Positions 41,172 through 50,800 of a stretch of DNA of 56,131 nucleotides are shown here, piece by piece. The DNA is from Caenibius sp964466155 (GTDB lineage Bacteria; Pseudomonadota; Alphaproteobacteria; Sphingomonadales; Sphingomonadaceae). The stretch covers positions 1 to 56,131 of the forward strand of contig CAYXMY010000002.1 in NCBI GenBank assembly GCA_964466155.1, in the 5' to 3' direction. The notes beneath the pieces are model-generated. The model had not been told where the DNA came from, ran no database searches, and saw nothing but the letters and a program-made list of their open reading frames with translations. Each line of letters begins with the position of its first letter. Within the stretch, counting starts at the first letter, position 1. The position numbers and the translations under genes are program-made.

Positions 41172-43466
41172 ATGCGCGGTGCTTCGCCGATCCGTTTTCT
41201 TACCAGCGTAGGGCAGGCCGCTTTAATCAGCGGAACGCTTTTCTGCGCCTTGCAACCGTCTGTCGCGGCGGCGCAGGCGGCAGAAGGCGGCGGCTCCCAT
41301 GTCGAGGATATCGTGGTCACCGCGCGTAAGCGCACGGAAAACCTGCAATCGGTTCCCACCGCGATAACCGCCATGGGCGCTCAGAAGCTGGCCGATCTGC
41401 AGATCGAAAGTTTCCAGGATGTCGGCAAGACCGTGCCGAACGTGCTGATCCAGAAACAGGCCGGTTCGCCCACCGCGCCGCAATTCAATATGCGCGGTAT
41501 TGCCGCCGGTTCGATCAACTTCCAGACCGATGCCGGTGTGGCGCTCTATATCGATGGCGTCTATCTCGGCCGTCCGGGCAACTCCGGCTTCGACCTGGCC
41601 GATCTTGAACGCCTCGAAGTGCTGCGCGGGCCGCAGGGTACGCTGTTCGGCCGTAACTCCACCGGCGGTGCAATCTCCTTCACCACCGCTTCGCCGACCG
41701 GCAAATTCGGGGTGATCGCGGATGGCACGATCGGCAATTACCAGCGCCGCCGCGGCCGGATCACGCTCAATACGCCGGAATGGAACGGCTTTTCGGCTCG
41801 TGTGACCTATGTCCATGACGAGAACGAAGGTTCGGTCAAGAACAGCGCGGCGGTGCGGCGCACGTTCATCTACCCCGAACCGTTCGGCGCGAAGAAAGCG
41901 GCCAAGACTTTCGGTGCGAACAACACGGATTCGATCCTGGCAGCCGTGCGTTTCACCGGTGTCGATAAGCTCACGCTCGATTACAAGTTCGATTATACCG
42001 ATCTCGTGACGACCCCCGATGGGATGCAGCAACTGGTCGGTGGCCGTCCGGATCAGCCGGCTCTTGGGGGGACGAATGTCGTCAGCCTCAAGCGTCTCGG
42101 TGAACTGCCGATCGATGGCCTCGCCCCGGCGCATCAGAAGACCTGGGGGCACAGCCTGACGGGCGTCTATGAATTCAATGATGCGCTCAGCCTGAAATAT
42201 ATCGGTGCGGTGCGCGGCTTCACGTCGAACTCGACATCGGAACTGGACGGCAATGTGCTGGTGGACCCGAAGGGGACGGGCAAGCCCTATCAGTATCTGG
42301 CGGCGATCCGGTATGCCAAGCAGAAGCAATGGTCCCACGAACTGCAGTTGATCGGCCATACCTCCAAGGTCGATTGGGTCGGCGGCCTCTTCTATTTCCG
42401 CGAAAAGGCCTATCTCAACAGCCCGACGATCTATGGGCAGGTTTCCACGCCGGGTGTGGAAATCCCCATCACCAATCCGGGCAGCTATGGCCTCGGCGAT
42501 CTCCTGCGGGTTCTGAACCGTTCCTTTGCCGCCTATGCCCATGCGAACGTCCATCTAGGCGANNNNNNNNNNGTGGAACTGGGTGGTGGCATCCGCTATT
42601 CGAAGGACAAGCGGATGGAGGACGATCTGCAGCTTGCACCGCGCACTCCGCCGCGCGGGAAATATACCGCTTCGCAAGGGCGCGTGGATTACGATGCAAC
42701 GCTGAAATACACGTTTGCGGAGAATTCCAACGTTTACGCCAAGTTCGCGACCGGGTTCGTTTCTGGCGGGATTTTCAAGGGCGTGGAATTCAAGCCTGAA
42801 ACGGTCAAATCCTATGAAATCGGCCTTAAGAGCGAATTCCTCGACCGCCGGATGCGGGTGAATATCGCCGTCTTCCAGGCAGACCGCAAGAATCTGCAAG
42901 TGTCCGGTTATCTGCCTGAAGTGGGCGGCAATGTGCTGGTCAACTCCGGCAGTGCGCGCAACCGCGGGTTTGAACTGGAAACGACGTTCGTGCCCGTCGA
43001 TGGCCTGACCCTGACCGGCAACTATGGCTTCACCGATACCAAGATGTCGTCCGGGGTGCGGTCGTATCAGCCACGCCACTCGGGCTATCTCGCGGCGGAC
43101 TATGCCATGGCCGAATTCGGGAATGGCATCAAACCGAGCTTCCGGATCGATGCGCAGTATATCGGCAAGCACTATCGTCTGCTTTGCCCCTACGGTTCGA
43201 CGACTTCCGAAGCGGCGGGCTGTACCAATCTCGCCAGTGCCAACTATACCATCGACAAGGCTTTGATCATTCCCGCCACCTGGCAGATCGGCGCGCGCTT
43301 CGCGCTCGCCGATATTCCGGTCGGCCCGGTCAAGGCCAAGGTTTCGCTGTGGGGCAAGAACCTCAACAACAGCAAGAAATTCGAATATCTCTTCCAGGCC
43401 GGTGGCGTGATCGGCACGTTCCAGGTGCCGCGCACTTACGGTGTCGATGTAGGGATCGAATTCTGA
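41172..43466 (+). CDS. TonB-dependent outer-membrane receptor (sequence gap inside)
   Basis: About 764 residues as given. The signal peptide MRGASPIRFLTSVGQAALIS ends near AAA-Q, and the TonB box is EDIVVTARKR. The plug domain has VPTAITAMGAQKLADLQIES, NMRGIAAGSINFQTDAGVA and LERLEVLRGPQGTLFGRNST. A beta-barrel to the C-terminal aromatic GVDVGIEF follows. It imports a large or scarce nutrient through the outer membrane using TonB energy; the group with VVTARKR and RNSTGGAI often takes carbohydrates or aromatic compounds. Ten unresolved bases lie at 42563-42572 but the frame is kept on both sides. GGAGGGG supports the start. It is controlled most likely by the divergent double-TetR protein. 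Confidence 0.92.
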   Translation: MRGASPIRFLTSVGQAALISGTLFCALQPSVAAAQAAEGGGSHVEDIVVTARKRTENLQSVPTAITAMGAQKLADLQIESFQDVGKTVPNVLIQKQAGSPTAPQFNMRGIAAGSINFQTDAGVALYIDGVYLGRPGNSGFDLADLERLEVLRGPQGTLFGRNSTGGAISFTTASPTGKFGVIADGTIGNYQRRRGRITLNTPEWNGFSARVTYVHDENEGSVKNSAAVRRTFIYPEPFGAKKAAKTFGANNTDSILAAVRFTGVDKLTLDYKFDYTDLVTTPDGMQQLVGGRPDQPALGGTNVVSLKRLGELPIDGLAPAHQKTWGHSLTGVYEFNDALSLKYIGAVRGFTSNSTSELDGNVLVDPKGTGKPYQYLAAIRYAKQKQWSHELQLIGHTSKVDWVGGLFYFREKAYLNSPTIYGQVSTPGVEIPITNPGSYGLGDLLRVLNRSFAAYAHANVHLGXXXXVELGGGIRYSKDKRMEDDLQLAPRTPPRGKYTASQGRVDYDATLKYTFAENSNVYAKFATGFVSGGIFKGVEFKPETVKSYEIGLKSEFLDRRMRVNIAVFQADRKNLQVSGYLPEVGGNVLVNSGSARNRGFELETTFVPVDGLTLTGNYGFTDTKMSSGVRSYQPRHSGYLAADYAMAEFGNGIKPSFRIDAQYIGKHYRLLCPYGSTTSEAAGCTNLASANYTIDKALIIPATWQIGARFALADIPVGPVKAKVSLWGKNLNNSKKFEYLFQAGGVIGTFQVPRTYGVDVGIEF
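42563..42572. other. Ten unresolved bases (assembly gap)
   Basis: These are N characters within the barrel part of the receptor. The sequence resumes in the same frame (VELGGGIRYSKDKR), and about four missing residues fit the usual spacing of this barrel strand, so the gap may be close to true size. A longer missing piece cannot be excluded. Confidence 0.98.
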
Positions 43467-43491
43467 TCGGAGGATCGTCCCTGACAGACTG

Positions 43492-43537
43492 AAAAAAGGC
43501 CGGCCTTGCGGGCAAAGCCACGAGGTCGGCCTTTTTT
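43492..43537. terminator. Bidirectional intrinsic terminator
   Basis: AAAAAAGGCCGGCC on one side pairs with GGTCGGCCTTTTTT on the other (one wobble), with A and T runs at both ends. It lies between the convergent receptor and permease genes, so it can stop transcription from both. Confidence 0.9.
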
Positions 43538-43606
43538 ATGCGCATAGCCGCCCGGCGATCTTGCCGGGCGGCTATCGTTTTAAGGATTGCTCGCGAGGTC
43601 TGCCCG

Positions 43607-45010
43607 TTATTGCTCGCGGCGTCTGAACCGGATCGCCAAATAGGCAATGCCGAGCAGCACGAACCACACCGGTGTGATCGAGAGAGCCTGCGCGGTATCG
43701 GGTCTTTGCGCCAGTGCCCACAGAACGAATGCGAAGAAGGCAAAGACCATCGCCACGGCAGCGCGTCCGCCGGGCATCTTGAACGTGGATTGCTCATGCA
43801 GATCGGGGCGCAAGCGGCGATACTGCAGATAGGATGCAAGGATGATGGACCAGATGAAGATGAACAGCAGGGCGGAAATGGTCGTGACGATGGTGAACGC
43901 TTCGATGATGCTCTGCCCGGCATAGAGCAGCACGACCCCGGACAGCAGAAAGACGCATGAGAAGAACAGCGCGTTGACCGGGACTTTGCGGTTGTTCAGC
44001 TTGCCGAGGCTCTCCGGCGCGAGCCGGGATGTGGCAAGGCCGTAGATCATCCGCGATGTGGAATAGATGCCGGAATTGGCGCTCGATGTCGCGGACGTCA
44101 GCACGACGAAGTTCACCACATGTGCGGCGATGCCCAGCCCGGCGAGAGAGAACATGGCGACAAACGGGCTCGAATTCGGATCGATCTGGTTCCAGGGGAT
44201 CACGGTGACGATCACGAACAAGGCCCCGAGATAGAACAGCAGGATGCGAAACGGGATCGAATTGATCGCCTTGGGCAGGTTGCGCATCGGGTCCCTGGTT
44301 TCCGCGGCGGCAGTGCCGACCAGTTCGATGCCGACGAAGGCGAACACGGCGATCTGGAACCCCGCGACGAACCCGAAGAAGCCGTTGGGGAAGAACCCGC
44401 CATGGTTCCAGAGATGGCCGATGGATGCCGTCTGGCCGTTCGGCAGCGCAAAACCGGTTGTCAGCATGTAGATGCCGGCGGCGATCAGCGCGACGATGGC
44501 GACGATCTTGATCAGCGCGAACCAGAATTCGATCTCACCGAAATTGCGGACTGTCGGCAGATTGAGAGCGAGCAGTGTGGCGATCAGGCCCAGCGCCGGA
44601 ATCCATGGTGCGAGATCGGGAAACCAGAACGCCACATAGCCCGAAACCGCGACGACGTCCGCGACGCCGGTCACGATCCAGCACAGCCAATAAGTCCACC
44701 CGGTGAAAAACTGTGCCCACGGGCCGAGATATTCGCCCGCGAAATCGGCGAACGAACGATATTCGAGATTGGACAGCAGGATTTCGCCCAGCGCGCGCAT
44801 GACGAAAAAGAGCATGAAACCGATGATGGCATAGACCAGCAGGATCGACGGACCGGCGAGCGATATGGTCTTGCCCGAACCCATGAACAGGCCGGTTCCG
44901 ATTGCCCCGCCAATGGCGATGAGCTGGAGGTGCCGGTTCGAGAGATTGCGCGCGAGATGCGGCTCATCGCCTGAAGCGGGATCGAGGGGAGGCTTGGATG
45001 TGGTGTTCAT
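43607..45010 (-). CDS. cycA: D-serine/D-alanine/glycine permease
   Basis: A 467-residue amino acid-polyamine-organocation transporter with twelve membrane segments. It follows E. coli CycA closely: NLSNRHLQLIAIGGAIGTGL, FMGSGKTISLAGPSILLVYA, GWTYWLCWIVTGVADVVAVS, FAFVGIELVGTAAAETRDP, VLTSATSSANSGIYSTSRMI. It is a proton-driven inner-membrane importer of D-alanine, D-serine and glycine. Uptake of D-alanine could reclaim wall fragments, but no linked catabolic gene is seen. It is monocistronic, with the shared terminator at 43492-43537. Confidence 0.93.
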   Translation of the reverse strand: MNTTSKPPLDPASGDEPHLARNLSNRHLQLIAIGGAIGTGLFMGSGKTISLAGPSILLVYAIIGFMLFFVMRALGEILLSNLEYRSFADFAGEYLGPWAQFFTGWTYWLCWIVTGVADVVAVSGYVAFWFPDLAPWIPALGLIATLLALNLPTVRNFGEIEFWFALIKIVAIVALIAAGIYMLTTGFALPNGQTASIGHLWNHGGFFPNGFFGFVAGFQIAVFAFVGIELVGTAAAETRDPMRNLPKAINSIPFRILLFYLGALFVIVTVIPWNQIDPNSSPFVAMFSLAGLGIAAHVVNFVVLTSATSSANSGIYSTSRMIYGLATSRLAPESLGKLNNRKVPVNALFFSCVFLLSGVVLLYAGQSIIEAFTIVTTISALLFIFIWSIILASYLQYRRLRPDLHEQSTFKMPGGRAAVAMVFAFFAFVLWALAQRPDTAQALSITPVWFVLLGIAYLAIRFRRREQ

Positions 45011-45512
45011 TCAGCGGCTCGTATCTGTTCTGGAATGTTGCTGAAAACCGGTCGAAACTTCCTGCACACGTCTTGTGGCCATGAGTGCCCGATGGATGCG
45101 GGGGCGGTTCCCGTCATTGCGTGCATTGCTGCCACGCGGCGAATTTGCCGCCCGTTGCCGCAGTGGGGGATTGCGCCCCACCGGCTCGCCATTTTGGGGA
45201 AAGGTCAACGGGCCAGGTGCGTTGCAAGTGTCCGTGATCCTCTTTTTCGTATGCAGTGTGGGAAAGTTGACCATCGCCTGCACGGCGTCAAGCGGAATGC
45301 CGTTTTATAACCGGAAGAAACTGTTCAGGGCGGCGGATGCGGATTTGCCCTGTGTGACCCAAAAAAGACAGCCCGGCAGTTTCGAGTGGGCACCGCCGCT
45401 TTGCTCTAAGACTTGTCGCCGGAAAGGAGTATTTGCCCAACGAGAGACATGGGAGCGGGCCACCCGCTTTCATAACATTATGTAAAAAAGCTGAATTCCG
45501 GGAGAGTATGGT
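45011..45512. other. Divergent intergenic region, permease and FadL genes
   Basis: About 500 bases without a supported gene. An open frame at 45075-45485 has an arginine/cysteine-rich, unstructured product and no ribosome binding site, so I leave it out. Promoters for both flanking genes should be here. No strong palindrome was noticed. Confidence 0.4.
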
Positions 45513-46811
45513 ATGAATAAGGCTGGCAATCGCATTTTCCTGGCAGCGGCGGTATCGGCCATGTCCCTGGGCATTGCGGGCACGGCGCATGCCCAGGCAT
45601 TCTATCTGCAAGAGCAATCGGTTCGCGGCCAAGGCCGTGCCTTTTCGGGTGAGGCTGCCGATCAGGGGGTGGATTCGCTGTGGTGGAATCCGGCCGCAAT
45701 CGCCAATGTGCAGGGCGGAGAAGTGTCGATCCACGCCAGCGCGATCCTGCCGCGCAGCAAAGTCGTGGACAAGGGCACGGTTATCGTGCGCCCGGCCACG
45801 GCACCGGCCCTTGTCGGGGGCGATCCGGTGGCCCGCAATCCGATCGATAACGGGCTGCTGCCATCGGGGGCGATTGCCTATGGCACGGGTAAGTTCGCCG
45901 TGGGGCTGGCGGTAACCTCTCCCTACTCCTTCACCACGGATTACGATGCCGATAGCTGGACGCGCTACACCGCCGACAAGACCAAGCTGCGCACCATCGA
46001 TATTCAGCCGAGTGTGGCCTATGCCGTCACCCCTGAATTCAGTCTTGGGGCCGCTCTCAATATCGAATATGTGACCGCCTCGCTCGGCAACTATCTGCCC
46101 AATCTCGCCGCAGGGCTTCCCGACGGGCACCAGACCTTGAAAGGCACGGGCTGGGATGTGGGTTGGTCTGCGGGCGCGCAATTTCATTCCGGCCCGCTTT
46201 CGCTTGGCGCCAGCTACAAATCGAGCATCGAACACAAGTTGAAGGGCACGCTGACCAATGACGGGCTGCTCGGTCCGCTGGCCGCGCAGAATGGCGTTTT
46301 CGATACCACGGCCCGCTTCCGCACGCCCTGGCAAGCGACGGGCAGCATTCGCTACAAGGTGGCGCCGAAGCTGACCCTCAATGGCCAGATCGTGAGGTAC
46401 GGATGGAAGAAGTTCGCTTCCATCGATCTGGGCGTGCCGTTCAATGTGTCGATCCCCGAAGATTACCGCAACAGCTGGAGCTATGCGGCGGGTTTCGATT
46501 ATGAAGTAAGCCCGGTGTGGACCGTGCGCGCGGGCATCCAGCACGCACAAACCCCCACACGGAATGGCGAACGCGATGCACGGGTGCCGGACAGCAACCG
46601 CTGGAACTTCTCGGCAGGCACCAGCTACATGATGAGCCATTCGATCACGCTCGATGCGGCGGCATCCTACATCACGTTCAAGGACGCCCCGGTCGACCGG
46701 CTGACCGCCGCTTATGCCGGAACGGCGGCGCAGACGCCGATCCTGGTCGATGGCGAATTGCAGAATGCCCATGCTTTCGTGTTTTCGCTGGGGGGCCGCG
46801 CATCGTTCTGA
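45513..46811 (+). CDS. FadL/OmpP1/TodX-family outer-membrane channel
   Basis: A 432-residue porin-like protein. A signal peptide (MNKAGNRIFLAAAVSAMSLG, cut near AHA-Q at about 28) is followed by AFYLQEQSVRGQGRAFSGEA and ADQGVDSLWWNPAAIANVQG. This Asn-Pro-Ala (NPA) hatch region is diagnostic of the family. The remainder alternates as a 14-stranded barrel ending in GGRASF. These channels let hydrophobic molecules (long-chain fatty acids, aromatics, alkanes) cross the outer membrane by lateral diffusion. GGGAGAG supports the start. The nearby Baeyer-Villiger monooxygenase uses hydrophobic ketones, so delivery of its substrate is a reasonable inference. Confidence 0.92.
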   Translation: MNKAGNRIFLAAAVSAMSLGIAGTAHAQAFYLQEQSVRGQGRAFSGEAADQGVDSLWWNPAAIANVQGGEVSIHASAILPRSKVVDKGTVIVRPATAPALVGGDPVARNPIDNGLLPSGAIAYGTGKFAVGLAVTSPYSFTTDYDADSWTRYTADKTKLRTIDIQPSVAYAVTPEFSLGAALNIEYVTASLGNYLPNLAAGLPDGHQTLKGTGWDVGWSAGAQFHSGPLSLGASYKSSIEHKLKGTLTNDGLLGPLAAQNGVFDTTARFRTPWQATGSIRYKVAPKLTLNGQIVRYGWKKFASIDLGVPFNVSIPEDYRNSWSYAAGFDYEVSPVWTVRAGIQHAQTPTRNGERDARVPDSNRWNFSAGTSYMMSHSITLDAAASYITFKDAPVDRLTAAYAGTAAQTPILVDGELQNAHAFVFSLGGRASF

Positions 46812-46956
46812 CGATGTGTCATTAAGGTGGGCGGTTCCAATAGGCGCTGTTATAGAGCGTTGCAGGAAGAGTGGCTGACACCGCGTCCAGGGCATCGCTT
46901 GGGGGATTGCTTTGTCACACCGATCCGCACGGATATGACGGCTTATAGGACGGAAT

Positions 46957-47751
46957 TTGATTAGCAATTTGTTCGATCAAGTCGATGCGATGCATGCCAT
47001 CGCCGGGCTTCTTGTGGGGGTGCTTGTCGGGCTGACGGGGGTGGGCGGCGGTGCGCTGATGACGCCGCTGCTGGTGCTGATGTTCGGGGTGAATCCCAAA
47101 ACGGCGGTCGGCACCGATCTGCTCTATGCGGCGCTCACGAAGATGGTGGGCAGCACCGTTCACGGCTGGCGGGATACGGTGGATTGGCGCATTTTCCGGC
47201 GTCTTGCGATCGGTTCCATCCCGGCCGCGATCCTCTCCGTCGTTCTCCTGCAAGCGGTGGGACAGATCAGCGACAAGGCAGAGCATGCCATTGTCCTGTT
47301 TCTGGGCGGCATGCTGGTGGTGACGGCCTTCGCCGCCTTGCTGCAACGGCGCTTGATGATGTTCGCGCGCAGCCATGAAAACGTGAATGACCGGCGCGCC
47401 CTGTGGCTGACGGTGGTGCTTGGCGCGTTCATCGGCGTTGCCGTATCCATTTCCTCCGTGGGGGCGGGGGCGATTGGGGTGACGGTGCTGCTGACGCTGT
47501 ATCCGCGTTTGCCGATCTCCCGCATCGTGGGGACCGACATCGTCCATGCGGTGCCGCTGGCGCTGGTGGCGGGCCTGGGGCATTGGCTCTATGGCGATGT
47601 CGATATCGCTTTGCTTGTCAGCCTGCTGGTTGGGTCGATCCCCGGCGTGGTGGTTGGCAGTTTCCTGTCGAGCCATGCACCGGACCGGGTGTTGCGGCCC
47701 GCGCTGGCAGCGGTACTGCTTGTTTCCGGCTTCAAACTGCTGGCCAGCTAG
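46957..47751 (+). CDS. TauE/SafE (TSUP) family permease
   Basis: A 264-residue inner-membrane protein with about eight helices in two homologous halves. Each half carries the TSUP motif: LVGVLVGLTGVGGGALMTPL near 17-36 and FIGVAVSISSVGAGAIGVTV near 152-171, then VGTDLLYA and VGTDIVHA as matching sequences. Members export sulfite, sulfoacetate or similar anions, or import organic acids. The start is TTG at 46957 with AGGACGG upstream; a GTG or ATG further in would lose the first helix. The substrate cannot be told, and the neighbours give no sulfur genes. Confidence 0.88.
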   Translation: MISNLFDQVDAMHAIAGLLVGVLVGLTGVGGGALMTPLLVLMFGVNPKTAVGTDLLYAALTKMVGSTVHGWRDTVDWRIFRRLAIGSIPAAILSVVLLQAVGQISDKAEHAIVLFLGGMLVVTAFAALLQRRLMMFARSHENVNDRRALWLTVVLGAFIGVAVSISSVGAGAIGVTVLLTLYPRLPISRIVGTDIVHAVPLALVAGLGHWLYGDVDIALLVSLLVGSIPGVVVGSFLSSHAPDRVLRPALAAVLLVSGFKLLAS

Positions 47752-47780
47752 CCTTCGCAGGGGGCGTCGGACGGCGCCTG

Positions 47781-48821
47781 TCAGGTCGAAGAGGCGCCCG
47801 AGTTCAGCAGCGCGCGGATGAGATCGCTCTGACGGTTGATCCCGGTTTTGAGAAAGATACTTTTCAACTGGGTACGGGCCGTGTTGCGGCTGATGCCGAG
47901 CGTGGCCGATGCTTCGTCGATGCTGGCGCCTTTCGCCAGTTCGCTGGCAAGGTTGGCCTCCGCATTGCTGAGGTTGAACAGGCGCGCCAGTGCTGCGGCG
48001 GGCCAAGGGGCCTGTAGCGCAGGGTCGCGCAGCACCAGGATCGCGGTGCGCTGCAAGGGGCGGGGCAGCGGAGAATATCCCGGCCCTGGGCGCACCACTG
48101 CGGTCAGCGGCAACGCCTGATCGCGGCGGGTAAAGGCCAGCGGGGCATAGATTGCCGTATTGGCTTCCGGTTTTTGATCCAGCGCACACCGGCGGATTTC
48201 GTCGAGCAACGCCTGCGTTTCTTCGGAACTGTCCGCACGCAGTTTGCCGTTCACCAGACGCAGGCCGTCCTTGTTATCGAGGAATTGCCGCGTGATGCTG
48301 TTTGCGGTCAGCAGTTCCCCGTCCACGCCGACCAATGCCACGCCGATGCGGCTGGTTTCCAGGGCGATATCGCTCAAGGCGCGCTGCCGGGTGCTGTCGA
48401 CGACCCGGTAATAAATGCTGAGGCAGGTGCGCAGCGGTTCGGTGAGCGTGGCCAGCGTATCCTGCGTCGTGCGGCTGAAGGTCGCGTCCCGGCCTTGGCG
48501 CCACAAGGCGATGCTAGCGCTGCGCTGCTGGGTGTCGGTTACCGACAATATCAGCGCTGTGCCGTTGTCCGTTGCGCACCGATATACAGGGCATGGCCGC
48601 GCTGCATCGGGATGGAGGGGAAAACACGCGGCGATCTCGGCAATGGCCAGATCGTCGGCATAAGTGCCGACCGGAGTTTCATCCCTCCCCGAATGAACCA
48701 TGACGGCAACCTGATCGCAGCGCAGGAGATCGCGCGCGAGCCGGGTAAAGCTCACCCAGGAGGGCACTTCGACCGAACTCGCATAGAGTGTATTGAAAAG
48801 GTTTTCGCGGTCTGACGGCAT
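47781..48821 (-). CDS. LuxR-type regulator with N-terminal sensing region
   Basis: About 346 residues. The last 60 residues are a LuxR/GerE helix-turn-helix (LFNLSNAEANLASELAKGAS, then LGISRNTARTQLKSIFLKTG). The N-terminal 280 residues are not an acyl-homoserine-lactone or receiver domain; they look like a GAF-like module followed by a PAS-like one (GVALVGVDGELLTANSITRQ). A small-molecule-responsive activator is therefore likely. The start at 48821 is chosen at MPSDRENLF; frames further upstream would run into the divergent gene's promoter. It lies back to back with the Baeyer-Villiger monooxygenase gene (146 bases apart), which it probably controls. Confidence 0.85.
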   Translation of the reverse strand: MPSDRENLFNTLYASSVEVPSWVSFTRLARDLLRCDQVAVMVHSGRDETPVGTYADDLAIAEIAACFPLHPDAARPCPVYRCATDNGTALILSVTDTQQRSASIALWRQGRDATFSRTTQDTLATLTEPLRTCLSIYYRVVDSTRQRALSDIALETSRIGVALVGVDGELLTANSITRQFLDNKDGLRLVNGKLRADSSEETQALLDEIRRCALDQKPEANTAIYAPLAFTRRDQALPLTAVVRPGPGYSPLPRPLQRTAILVLRDPALQAPWPAAALARLFNLSNAEANLASELAKGASIDEASATLGISRNTARTQLKSIFLKTGINRQSDLIRALLNSGASST

Positions 48822-48966
48822 CTGTCTCTCGCCGGTGGTCGGGCTTGGCACCTCTTGCTGAAACGCGCCGGAGGCAATGTCAAAAGGATAGCCGATAGAA
48901 GGACGCACTGCTAGCAAGACCGGTATAGAACATACCTGATCGGTCTCTATTGGGGGAGTGCAAGAT

Positions 48967-50574
48967 ATGGTGGACAACAAACAGGTTGAAATCGTCGATA
49001 TCGCCATAATTGGCGCGGGTTTTTCCGGAATGTACGCCATCTACCGCTTGCGTGACGATTACGATGTTGTCTGCTTTGAAGCGGGCGACGGTGTGGGCGG
49101 CACCTGGTACTGGAACCGCTATCCCGGCGCGCGTGTGGATATCCAGAGCGTCGAATATTCCTATGGCTTCGACGAGGAGTTGCAGCAGGAATGGAGCTGG
49201 CCAGAATATTTCTCGGCCCAGCCCGATCTCGAACGCTATGCCAATCATGTGGCCGACAGGTTCGGGCTGCGCGATTCCATTCGCTTTTCCAACCCTGTGA
49301 AAAGCCTGCGCTTCGATGAGGAAAGCGGCCTTTGGCATGTTCATACGGCCAAGGGCGATCATGTGGTGTGCCGTTACGTGATCGCGGCCACTGGCAGCCT
49401 CTCGGCACCGAACACGCCGCCTTGGCCGGGCCGCGAGAGCTTCAAGGGCGAAATCTATCACACCGCTCGTTGGCCGCGTGAAGGGGTGGATTTCTCAGGC
49501 AAGCGGGTTGGGTTCATCGGCACTGGTTCCACCGGCATTCAGGCCATGCCGATCATCGCGGAACAGGCGGAGCATCTCTACGTATTCCAGCGCACCCCGG
49601 CTTTCTGCATGCCATCGGGCAATCGCCCGCTCGATGCCGAGTACGAGCGTGAATGGAAAAACGATTATGCCTCGCGGCGCGAGCGGATGCTGGACACCTA
49701 CGGTGCATCGCTGGTGGATTACCCTGATGCCTCCGCGTACGATTGCACACCGGAAGAACAGGCCGAAACTCTGGAGAAAGCGTGGAATTCGCAGAGCGCA
49801 TTCCAGCTTCTGTTCGCGTTCAACGATGTCATGACGGATGCGCAAGCGAATGCCCTAGTCAGCGAATTCGTCCGCAACAAGATCCGCCAGATTGTTACGG
49901 ACCCCAAGACCGCGGAACTGCTGTGTCCGAAGGACTATCCGATCGGGGGTAAGCGTCTGTGCGTCGGCAACGGTTATTACGAAATGTACAACCGCGCCAA
50001 CGTCACGCTGGTCGATGTGAAATCCGATCCGATCGTTGCGTTTACCGAGGCGGGCCTGCGTACGCGGGATACGGAATATGCGCTGGACGCTATCGTGACG
50101 GCGACCGGCTTCGATGCGGTGACCGGCGCTCTTGCCCGGATCGATATCGAAGGGGCGGGCCATCGCAAGCTGGCGGACAAGTGGGCGAACGGGCCGACCA
50201 CTTATCTCGGTGCGATGATCGCGGGCTTTCCCAATCTGTTCATGATCCATGGCCCGATGACACCGGCGGCGCAGGCCCAGATGATTACGACCGGTGAATG
50301 GCAGGTCAACTGGACGGCGGCCATCATCGACGACATGAAGCGGGCGGGCCATACCCGCATCGATGTGACGGAAGAGGCAGAGCAATCCTGGACGGACGAA
50401 ATCGCCATGGTTTCAGACCAGACGCTGCACAAATTGGCCGATTCCTGGTACAATGCCAAAAATATCGAAGGCAAGAAGGGGGGCTTCATGATCTATGTCG
50501 GCGGCTTCCCCCGCTTTGCCCAATTAAGCAGAGAAGCGGTGGAGCAGGGATATAAGGGATTTGTCCGTTCCTGA
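48967..50574 (+). CDS. Baeyer-Villiger (flavin-containing) monooxygenase
   Basis: A 535-residue class B flavoprotein. The FAD Rossmann motif is DIAIIGAGFSGMYAIYRL near 10-27. GGTWYWNRYPGARVDIQS is the usual second segment. The diagnostic Baeyer-Villiger fingerprint FKGEIYHTARWP (FxGxxxHxxxWP) lies at about 159-170. The NADPH Rossmann motif VGFIGTGSTGIQAMPIIAEQ is near 180. It inserts oxygen next to a carbonyl, turning ketones to esters or lactones with NADPH and O2. Substrates of close relatives are cyclic and aryl ketones or steroids. ATG 48967 has GGGGGAG eight bases upstream and is better than a GTG at 48958. It is probably regulated by the divergent LuxR protein. Confidence 0.93.
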   Translation: MVDNKQVEIVDIAIIGAGFSGMYAIYRLRDDYDVVCFEAGDGVGGTWYWNRYPGARVDIQSVEYSYGFDEELQQEWSWPEYFSAQPDLERYANHVADRFGLRDSIRFSNPVKSLRFDEESGLWHVHTAKGDHVVCRYVIAATGSLSAPNTPPWPGRESFKGEIYHTARWPREGVDFSGKRVGFIGTGSTGIQAMPIIAEQAEHLYVFQRTPAFCMPSGNRPLDAEYEREWKNDYASRRERMLDTYGASLVDYPDASAYDCTPEEQAETLEKAWNSQSAFQLLFAFNDVMTDAQANALVSEFVRNKIRQIVTDPKTAELLCPKDYPIGGKRLCVGNGYYEMYNRANVTLVDVKSDPIVAFTEAGLRTRDTEYALDAIVTATGFDAVTGALARIDIEGAGHRKLADKWANGPTTYLGAMIAGFPNLFMIHGPMTPAAQAQMITTGEWQVNWTAAIIDDMKRAGHTRIDVTEEAEQSWTDEIAMVSDQTLHKLADSWYNAKNIEGKKGGFMIYVGGFPRFAQLSREAVEQGYKGFVRS

Positions 50575-50800
50575 CCGGCATGGCGATCATCTTGAAGCGG
50601 ATGCCCGCACCCGGCGGTTTCCTTCGCGCGTGCGACGGTCCTTTGCTGAACCGGCCATATCGTTACCGCCGGACACGCCGATGCGGCCCATCTGCAATTG
50701 CTTTGACAATAGCGGCCGTCCTGGGTCAGTTACACAGCATAACGTAAATAATATATCGGCGGACCGGCCATAGGCCCGGGGTTGAGAGGAGTTCGATGCC

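Noticed and set aside
41223..42554. 443-codon open frame on the minus strand
   Set aside because: It is antisense to the TonB-dependent receptor and ends near the sequence gap; no family resemblance.
45075..45485. 136-codon frame upstream of the FadL-type gene
   Set aside because: The product is Arg/Cys-rich and has no recognisable domain, and no ribosome binding site precedes it.
45288..46967. 559-codon open frame on the minus strand
   Set aside because: It is antisense to the FadL-type gene, with no ribosome binding site and an unstructured product.
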